DNA from: CAZIKF01 sp964539825
GTDB taxonomy: Bacteria; Muiribacteriota; UBA6191
NCBI GenBank assembly: GCA_964539825.1
Contig: CAZIKF010000031.1
Span: 1 to 59,571, forward strand
Direction of reading: 5' to 3'
DNA: 59,571 nucleotides
Of the stretch, positions 34,962 to 44,800 are shown one piece after another (position 1 is the stretch's first letter; each line of letters starts with the position of its first letter). Below the pieces are notes generated by a model. That model was not told the origin of the DNA. It ran no database searches and worked only from the letters and a program-made list of their open reading frames with translations. A program made the translations under genes and the position numbers.

Positions 34962-35360
34962 ATGGACGGGAATCGCTTTGAATATGCCAATCTGAAGTTT
35001 GTGAGAGGATCCCATGGGGGGCTCTATATTACCTTTTATCTCCCTTTTGATGTTCCCCAGGAAATCAAGCTTGAATTGAACGGAGCCAGTTCAGATAACA
35101 CTGGCCTGGGACAGGCTTTAGCCCAGCTTGGAATGAATGGTTGGGAAGTCGTCTCCAAAGCCAGTCATGATGTTTTTCTGCTGATGAGAGAGATGGAAGA
35201 GGATAGACCTATCGATCGTCCTGTGCTCCTTGGATTTTCTCTTCAGCCGGTAGCACAGCCCGAAGTGGTCCAACCACCAGAGCAGGACGATGGTGAAAAG
35301 GAATACACTGCAAGAGTGCAGGCCGCAAGAATGGGTATCTCTATCGGCGACAGCGAGTAA
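34962..35360 (+). CDS. Small cytoplasmic protein, DUF4177-like
   Basis: A 132-residue protein without signal peptide. Residues about 45-70 (LAQLGMNGWEVVSKASHDVFLLMRE) follow the pattern L-x-x-L-G-x-x-G-W-E-[LV]-V...L-x-R-E common to small DUF4177-type proteins. The C-terminal third is rich in Pro, Gln and Glu and ends in a charged helix. A good GGAGG lies before ATG 34962. Function unknown. Confidence 0.75.
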   Translation: MDGNRFEYANLKFVRGSHGGLYITFYLPFDVPQEIKLELNGASSDNTGLGQALAQLGMNGWEVVSKASHDVFLLMREMEEDRPIDRPVLLGFSLQPVAQPEVVQPPEQDDGEKEYTARVQAARMGISIGDSE

Positions 35361-35841
35361 GACCTAAGCCTTCATCCCGTATATGCCCAAACGCATTTGG
35401 TTTGCCCGGATTCCCGGCCAAACCAGGAATCTACAGATTCCTTTACTCATCTGCGATGAGCTTATTTTGGTCATGAACCTGCAAACGGGCATACCGTTTG
35501 CTTTTCGGTATAGAGATCTTGAAACCAGTTCACTATGGCTTGAAAATTAGTGATTGGAGAGTTGCTTGTCCGGGGATGGACTACATGGACCAGATCCCCG
35601 GGTCCAGACTTGGAATTCACTATTATTTAAGACAGAAAGCCCGTAGAATAAGGGCTATTTGTCTTCATAATGTTCCGGGCGTTTATAATTCAGAGCGCGT
35701 CCAAGTGGTAGAATCTCAGATATTGTAATTCCCTACAGTTTTGGATGGAAAAATGAATATTGAGTCCTCTTTTCTAATCAGAATTCGTATGATTAATTTG
35801 GGAGCATTTGTATTTCAATTGATCCATTTCCGGGAGTGGAT
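35361..35841. other. 481-bp intergenic region with repeat element before the giant array
   Basis: The first 150 bp are copy 2 of the multi-palindrome element. A further 8-bp inverted repeat CCGGGGAT/ATCCCCGG lies at 35570-35577 and 35594-35601. The remainder is AT-rich and should contain the promoter of the first giant gene; a clear -35/-10 pair was not found. A 76-codon ORF here has no convincing features and is not called. Confidence 0.6.
35382..35513. repeat. Dispersed multi-palindrome element, copy 2
   Basis: Same block order as the copy at 17771-17876: a TATGCCCAAA-like start, an imperfect palindrome around TGGTTTG...CAAACCA, then the hairpin AGGAATC-taca-GATTCCT. This copy has a further hairpin CTCATC-tgc-GATGAG absent from copy 1, and ends with a perfect 7-bp stem (35482-35488 with 35494-35500) plus the tail CTTTTCGGTATAG. 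Confidence 0.7.
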
Positions 35842-38800
35842 ATGATTCGACCTATTTTAATATTCATTTTCGTTTCATTGATACTGATTGGCTCAGGGTT
35901 CACGAATCCTTTGGAGCACTTTTTGTTTTCAGGAAGACTGGGTACCGCAAGCAGCGGGACCATGGTCGGAACTACCGTTGTGAGTATGACGGCCAAGCTC
36001 TATAAGCTCCAGTCCGGAGGAACCGCTTCCTATATTCAGGTGTTTCCATCTATAGAAATCAATGAAGGTTATTTCAGCCTGGCAATTGGCCCGGCACTAC
36101 CGGATCTGATCAACCACTCCTGGCTGGAGTTAACCGTGCAGGGATCAACGCTAAGTCCCCGTAGACAATTACCGGCCCTACCTTTTGCTATTCAGGCCGC
36201 AAACGCCCAGGATTCTCAGACTCTGCAGGGCGCCAGCCCGACTGAAATTCGTAACAGCCTCCTTAGTGAACTGGGTGCTAGTGTCAGTACCGGTCAAATT
36301 GAGCTGGGGGTAACAACCCTGGAGGCTCAGAATATTGGAGCCGTGAATTTAGCGGTTCAATCAGGAAGTGTAGATTTTCTTCAGGTAAGTACCCTCGATG
36401 CAAATACTTTAAATGCGGGTGTTGTCGATGCGAATCGTTTTATCGGTGATGGATCTTCTTTGACCAATGTCTGGCATACAAGTGACGAAATTAGTGCCCC
36501 GTATATAGAGGCCGCGACCTTTAGTGACGGTTCCGGTGTTTGGACCCGGGGGGAGATTAGTGTGGATCAAATCTATGCTATGACCGTTACGGCTGATTTT
36601 TTTATGGGAGATGGATCCTTATTGACCGGGATTGGGAGCGGTGGTTTTCTGCAAGCAGGGAATTCTTCTGTAGAGATTGACACAACCACTACAAATGTCC
36701 CCGAACATATTCAAGTCACCGTAGACAGCGTTGAAACTTTGTATATCAGTTCAACCGGGTTAGGCGTAGGTGTTTCTTTCCCTTCCGCAGCACTTGAAGT
36801 TGCAGGTACCGTAGCAGCCGATTTTTTTGTAGGGGATGGCTCGAATCTGACAGGTATCCTGGTCTCCGGGGAGAATATCAGTGCCCCTGAGGTTTTTGCC
36901 ACGACTCTAAGCGATGGAATAGCGGTACTAAACAGCGGAAACCTCTACGTGGGAGATGTGGAGGCTACCGGTACGGTAACAGCCTCAGCATTTGTAGGGA
37001 ATGGCTCGAACCTGACGGGAATTCTTGTTTCAGGAGAAAGTATTAGTGCTCCCGAAGTATATGCCACGACCCTAAGTGATGGTATTGCTCTGCTTAACAG
37101 TGGAAATCTCTACGTGGGAGATGTGGAGGCCACCGGTACGGTAACGGCTTCTGCTTTTGTAGGGGATGGCTCGAAGCTGACCGGTATCCTGGTCTCCGGG
37201 GAGAATATCAGTGCCCCCGAGTTTTTTGGCACGACTCTAAGCGATGGAATAGCGGTACTAAACAGCGGAAATCTCTACGTAGGAGACGTGGAAGCTTCCG
37301 GAACGGTAACGGCCTCAGCTTTTGTAGGGGATGGATCGAACCTGACGGGTATTCTAGTCTCTGGTGAAAACATTAGTGCCCCCGAGGTCTCTGGCACCAC
37401 GCTAAGTGACGGTTTGGCGGTCTTGAGCGGTGGTAATTTCTATGTGGGAGATGTAGAAGCCACCGGTACAGTGACTGCCTCAGCATTTGTAGGAGATGGA
37501 ACGGGGCTATCAGGTGTTCTCCTGTCAGGAGCAAATATCAGCGCATCGGAGATTTCCGGGACCACGCTAAGTGACGGTTTGGCGGTCTTGAGCGGTGGTA
37601 ATTTCTATGTGGGAGATGTAGAGGCTACCGGTACTGTAACGGCCTCAGCATTTGTGGGTGATGGATCGGGGATATCAGGTATTCTTTTATCAGGTGCAAA
37701 TATCAGCGCACCTGAGATTTCCGGGACCACGCTAAGCGACGGTTTGGCGGTATTGAGCGGCGGCAATTTCTATGTAGGTGATGTGGAGGCAACCGGAACA
37801 GTAACGGCCTCAGCATTTGTAGGAGACGGTACGGGGCTATCAGGTATTCTTTTATCAGGTGCAAATATCAGCGCATCTGAGATTTCCGGGACCACGCTAA
37901 GCGACGGTTTATCAGTTTTGAGTGGCGGCAGTTTGTATGTGGGTGATGTGGAAGCCACCGGTACAGTGACTGCTTCAGCATTTGTAGGAGATGCCTCGGG
38001 TCTTTCCAACTTTCCCACTCCTTCCGCGATTTCCTCGGGAAGCACAACTATTGAAATTGATACCACCACCCAGGGAACTCAGGAGCATATCCATGTCTTC
38101 GTGGATAGTGTGGAAAGAATGTTCATCACTTCCAATGGGGTAGGTATAGGAGTGACTTTTCCTACTGACGCTCTCGTCGTGAATGGAACGATTTCAGCGG
38201 ACAACATCTCAGCCACGACCATGTCCGCAACTGATATCAATGCTACCAATTTATCCGGTGATGGCAGTGCGATTACCAATGTGCTCCATCCAGGCGACAT
38301 TATATCGACCCCAAATACACTAACGATCACCGCCGATGGACAAACCGCCATATTGATCGAACATTCCTCTGCGGAATCGGCTAATACCACGAAAATTTCT
38401 CTTTTTGACGGTGGCGGTTTCCGTGTCTTTGAAGTGGATGTGGAAGGAGATATTTATGCAGGTTCCCTTGATGTACTTGATGTCGCTATTAGCGGACACC
38501 TACGTAATGCTACTTCTACTTTAAACGGTGTGAACAGCGGAACCCATATTAATTTGGCTACACTTAGTCAGTCGGGCTCTCCCGGAGCTTCCCATTCCTA
38601 CATTTCCATCACAGGGGGACAGGGTAACCAGGCATTAAATGATTTTGCCTCCATCGGTGCTGGTAATCAGAATACCGCCAGCGGTTACAGCTCCCGAGTA
38701 GGAGGAGGGGAGCAGAACATTGCCAGCGGAGACTGGTCGTATATTGGCGGTGGAGGTATAAATGAGGCACCAGGTACCCTGGCATCCGTAGTAGGAGGTC

Positions 38801-41800
38801 AGATAAATACCGCAGGTGGCTATGCTTCCTTTGTGGGTGGAGGTTATGGCAATGTTGCCAGGGGAAGTTACTCCGCTGTTGGTGGTGGGTTTAACAACTT
38901 GACCACTAGCTCATATTCTGTGATTGCAGGGGGAGAAGGAAACGCGATTACGGGAGACTGGTCAGCAATTCCAGGCGGGAGTCTGTTGACAATCCAATCT
39001 GGAGATACTTTCGGTTTTAATGGAAGCGGGATATCCCAGGTGGTTACTTCAGGGATGGCGAGTTCCGCGATTTTTATGGTCAGTCATTTCGGAGTGGGTA
39101 CCACATCACCTTCCTTGGACTACCTGGCTGATTTTGCTGGCAATGTAAGCATCATTGGCGATCTGAGAGTGATAGGAGATCTCAACGTACAGCAGGGAAG
39201 CATTACCGACGATAACGGACAGCTAGGGAGTTCTCCTTTCACCGATAACACCACCCACATAGTATACAGCGCAGGCAATATGCTTTTAGGTACTGGAGAG
39301 GCAGATGAACAGCTGGTAGTGGGCGGTAAAATGCGCCTGAATACCAATAATGATGACCTGGGAGAAGACGGAACCATCCGTTGGACCGGTTCAGATCTGG
39401 AAGTAAAAAACGCCGGTAGCTGGGTTTCGCTTACCAGTGGAAGCTCTAGTTCTAGTTCAAGCAGCACCGATACAGATGAATTACGCTTTTTCTCTGAGTT
39501 TCAAACTATTGAAACGAGTGCTGCATCGAGCTGGGAGAGTTTTGAGGTTAGCGGAACTAGCTACTTGGCGGTCGCGAATCTAAAAGATGACAATAGCAAT
39601 TATGAAATTCAATCCAGGATTTACCAGTGGGATGGTTCTTCATTTTCGCTGTTTCAATCCATTAATACCACTGGTGCTCAAGATTTTGAGAGTTTTCTTA
39701 TAGGGGCAGATTCCTATCTTGCCGTGGCACATAAATATGATGGCTCCAATTATAAAACTGATTCCAAGATTTACAAGTGGAATGGGTCCCAGTTTTCCGA
39801 GTTTCAGTCAATACCAACCTCCGGTGCATACGATTGGGAGAGTTTCAATATAGGAGCGGACACTTACCTGGCGTTAGCAAACTCCAACGATGGAAGTTCA
39901 AAAGATATCGATTCTGTGATCTACAAGTGGGATAGTGTCCAATCCCAATTTGTCATAACCCAGACGATCGCAACTACCAGAGCCTGGGATTGGGAGAGTT
40001 TTGAGATTAGCGGAGAAACCTATCTCGCAGTTGCAAATAATTTTAATGATACCGGTAATACATACAGTACAAATTCACAGATCTATAAATGGAATGGATC
40101 TCAATTTGCATCATTCCAGACAATAGCCACAAAAGGGGGTGCCGATTGGGAGAGCTTTGTCATAGGTTCCGATACTTACCTGGCTGTCGCTAATTATTAC
40201 GACGGGTCTTCTTTCAGTCAGGATTCCAAGGTTTATAAGTGGGACGGAAGTCAGTTTGTAGAGTTCAGTTCCATCCCGACCCTCGGGGCTCATGATCTCG
40301 AAGGATTTACAATAGGAGAAGATTTCTATCTGGCTATCGCGAACCACCGAGAAGCCTCGAGTGATTATACTCTCGATTCCACTCTCCACCGGTGGAATGG
40401 GACTGGATTTGAAACGGTACAAAACTTCACTACACTGGCGGCCTTTTCCTGGAAACAGTTAACCGTTGACGGAGAAGTTTTCCTTGCGGTGGCAAATTAT
40501 TACGATGAAACCAACTTCACCGTAGACTCAAAAATCTACAAAGCGGAACTTGCAACCAGCGGTGGAGGAAGTAGCTCAACGGATAGCAACTTCGCTCTAA
40601 GTGGAAACGATACCTATCTCACTACCGGAGCTCTAGGAATCGGCACTTCAGCACCCCAGGAAGCCCTGGATGTGCAAGGACGCATTGTTCTTAGCACCAA
40701 CACCGATGATGCTGGAATTGATGGAACACTTCGATGGACCGGATCAGATCTTGAGCTTCTCAAAAGTGGGAACTGGGAGAGCCTGACCGATGGCGGTTCT
40801 ACCACAACCACTGATGAACTGCGTTTCTTCTCCGAGTTTCAAACTATTGAAACAAGTGCTGCATCGGGCTGGGAGAGTTTTGAGATTAGTGGAACCAGCT
40901 ACCTGGCGGTCGCGAATTTAAAGGATGACAATAGCAATTTAGAAATTCAATCCAGGATTTACCAGTGGGATGGATCTTCATTTTCACTGTTTCAATCCAT
41001 TAATACCTCTGGTGCTCAAGATTTTGAGAGTTTCATGATTGGATCGGACACTTATTTGGCCGTCGCAAATAAATCGGATGGCTCCAATTTTGAAGTTGAT
41101 TCCAAGATTTACAAGTGGAATGGGTCTCAGTTTTCCGAGTTTCAGTCAATTCCAACCTCCGGTGCATACCATTGGGAGAGTTTCTCGATCGGGGCGGATA
41201 CTTTCCTTGCTTCAGCAAATTCCGATGATGGAAGTTCAAAAGATATAGATTCAGTCATCTACAGGTGGGATAGTATTCAATCCCAGTTTGTCATAACCCA
41301 GACTATCGCAACTACCAGGGCTTGGGATTGGGAGAGTTTTGAGATCAGCGGAGAAACCTATCTCGCAGTTGCAAATAATTATAATGATACGGGTAATACA
41401 TCCAGTACAAATTCACAGATCTATAAATGGAATGGTACCCAGTTTGCATCATTCCAGACAATAGCAACAACAGGGGCTGCCGATTGGGAGAGCTTTGTCA
41501 TAGGTTCCGATACTTACCTGGCTGTGGCTAATTACTACGACGGATCTTCTTACAGTCAGGATTCTAAGATTTATAAGTGGGATGGAAGCCAGTTTGTAGA
41601 GTTTAGTTCCATTCCTACCGTCGGAGCTAAGGATCTGGAAGGATTCACAATTGGAGAAAATTTCTACCTGGCTATCGCGAGCAACTATGACGGTGTCAAT
41701 CATGTGTTGGATTCCACTCTCCACCGGTGGAATGGGACTGAATTTGAAGCCGTACAAAACCTCCCAACCATGGGTGGCCATTCCTGGAATCAGTTCACGG

Positions 41801-44800
41801 TTGACGGACAAACTTTTCTTGCGGTGGCAAATTTTACCGATGGAACCAACTTCACCATAGACTCAAAAATCTACAAAGCGGAGCTTGAGACCACCAGTTC
41901 AGGTGGAGGAGATAATAACTTCACCCTGAACGGAAGTGATACGGTCCTGGATACGGGACTCTTAGGTCTGGGGACCACTACTCCGCAGGAACAGCTTCAT
42001 GTGAACGGCCGTATCCAGCTTGATGTGAATACGGATAATGCGGGTACCGATGGTACTCTACGATGGACGGGCTCTGATCTGGAAGTCCTCAAGAGCGGGA
42101 ACTGGGAGAGCCTGACCGATGGGGGCTCTACCACCACTACTGATGAACTCCGTTTTTTCTCTGAGTTTCAAACGATTGCTACCACAGGATCAGTTGGTTT
42201 CGAAAGTTTCAGTATTGGTTCTGATTCTTATCTTGCTGGCGTAAATTTTGAAGATGGCAGCAGTAAAGTTATCAACTCAACAATTCATAAATGGGATGGG
42301 ACTCAATTTTCTGAGTTCCAATCCATTCCATCAACGGGTGCGTTTGACTGGAAAAGTTTTGATATCGACTCCGATACCTACCTGGCTCTTGCCAATCATT
42401 TCGATGGATCTAGCTATGAAATTGACTCAAAAATCTACAAATGGAATGGATCCCAATTTTCTGAGTTTCAATCGATACCTACAAGTGCTGCTCTTGATTG
42501 GGAGAGTTTTGTCATTGACTCGGATACTTACGTAGCAGTTGCGAATTGGAAAGATAGTAGTTCCAATATTGTTGATTCTAAAATTTATAAATGGAATGGA
42601 ACCCAGTTTTCCGAGTTCCAGTCCATTTCAACTACAGGGGCTCATGATTGGGAGTATTTCACTATCGGGTCCGATACCTATCTTGCTCTTGCGAATAACA
42701 AGAATGACTCTACCTATAATGTGAACTCTAGAATTTATAAATGGAATGGAACTCAGTTTTCTGAATTTCAATCGATCTCAACCAAGGGTGCTAGAGATTG
42801 GGAGAGTTTTCAAATTGGCTCAGATTCCTATCTTGTAGTTGCAAATAGTGATGATGACAGCACTACCAGCCTTAACTCTATAGTTTACCAATGGGATTCC
42901 TCTCAGTCCCAGTTTGTAGAGATCCAAGAAATTCTAACCGATCGTGCTTTTGATTGGGATAGCTTCACGATCGGGGATGATACCTTTATAACCGTAGCAA
43001 CCAATTCTGACACCATTGATTCGAGACTTTTTCGTTGGAATGGAACAGCGTTTTTAGAGATTCAAACTTTCTCCACGAAAAAAGGGACCCGTACCGTACC
43101 ATTCAACATTGGATCTGATACTTATCTTGCAGTGACAAATCATAAGGATGGGTCAGACTACGAAATTGACTCTATTATCTACAAAGCAGCAGTCAAGACC
43201 AGTGGCGAGGGAAGTAGTAGTTCCGGAGATAGCAACTTCGCCCTGAGTGGAAGTGACACCTACTTAACCACCGGAGCACTCGGGATTGGCACATCCGCAC
43301 CACAGGAAGCACTGGATGTACAGGGACGCATTGTTCTTAGCACTAACACCGATAATGCAGGGTCCGATGGAACCATCCGCTGGTCGGGTACCGATTTTGA
43401 GGGAAATGTTTCTGGTGATTGGAAAAGTCTTACCAGTGGAGGCTCTAGCACTGGAACTACTGAACTGCGTTTCTTCTCAGAGTATCAGACTATAGAAACG
43501 AGTGCTGCACATGGCTTGGACAGTTTTGAAATAAGTGGAACTACCTACCTGGCGGTCGCGCATTTAGTTGATGAGAATATCAATTGGGAAATTCAATCCA
43601 AGATTTACCAGTGGAATGGGTCTACATTTTCTCTGTTTCAATCCATTGATACCACCGGTGCTCAAGATTTTGAGAGTTTTGTAATTGGGGCAGATACCTA
43701 TCTTGCCCTGGCAAATAAATATGACGGCTCTAATTATGAAATTGATTCCAAGATTTTCAAGTGGAATGGAAGCCAATTTTCTGAGTTTCAGTCCATTCCT
43801 ACCTCTGGTGCATACGATTGGGAGAGTTTCACTATCGGATCGGACACTTATCTGGCCCTGGCCAACTCCAACGACGGAAGTTCAAAAAATATAGATTCCG
43901 TGATCTACAAGTGGGATAGTGTCCAATCCCAGTTTGTGATAACCCAGACGATTGCAACTAAAAGGGCTCATGATTGGGAGAGTTTTGAGATCAGCGGGGA
44001 AACCTATCTCGCGGTTGCAAATAATTTTGATGATACCCCTAACGATTACAATACAAATTCAGAAATCTATAAATGGAATGGTTCTCAATTTTCATCATTC
44101 CAGACCATAGCTACAACAGGGGGTTCCGATTGGAAGAGTTTTACCATTGGCTCTGATTTTTATCTTGCTGTGGCTAATTACTATGACGGAACTTCCTACA
44201 GCCAGGATTCTAAGGTTTACAAATGGGATGGAAGCCAGTTTGTAGAGTTTAGTTCCATTCCTACCATTGGGGCTTCAGACCTGGAGGGATTTACAGTTGG
44301 AGAAGACTTCTACCTTTCTATTGCGAACCACCGAGAGAGTACGAGTAATCGTCTTCTGGATTCCACTCTCCACCGGTGGAATGGGACTGAATTTGAAACG
44401 GTACAAAACTTCCCAACAAAGGGGGCTATTTCCTGGAACCAGTTAACCATTGACGGAGAAACATTTCTCGCGGTGGCAAATTATTACGATAACTCCAACT
44501 ACACCATAGACTCAATAATCTACAAAGCGGATCTTTCGACAAGCGGAGGAAGCAGTGCTGAAGACGATAACTTTTCCCTAAATGGTAGTGACACGGTACT
44601 GGATTCAGGCTTTCTAGGTCTGGGTACCACTACTCCGGCAGTTATGCTTGATGTCGCCGGTGATTCAAAGGTTTCCGGCACGATTGAGGCTCAGTATTTC
44701 CGCCATAGTACTCCCGTGATGTTTAGGGTTCACAGAACTACGGACCAGAGCATTTCCTCTACGAATGAAACCACGGTTGATTTCACCGCCGAAGCTTTTG

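Noticed and set aside
35498..35728. 76-codon plus-strand ORF before the giant array
   Set aside because: It begins inside the tail of a palindromic repeat, has no ribosome binding site or recognisable composition, and covers an internal inverted repeat.
36811..37965. CRISPR-like regular repeats
   Set aside because: The 165-bp units are contiguous, in frame and protein-coding; there are no unique spacers and no cas genes.
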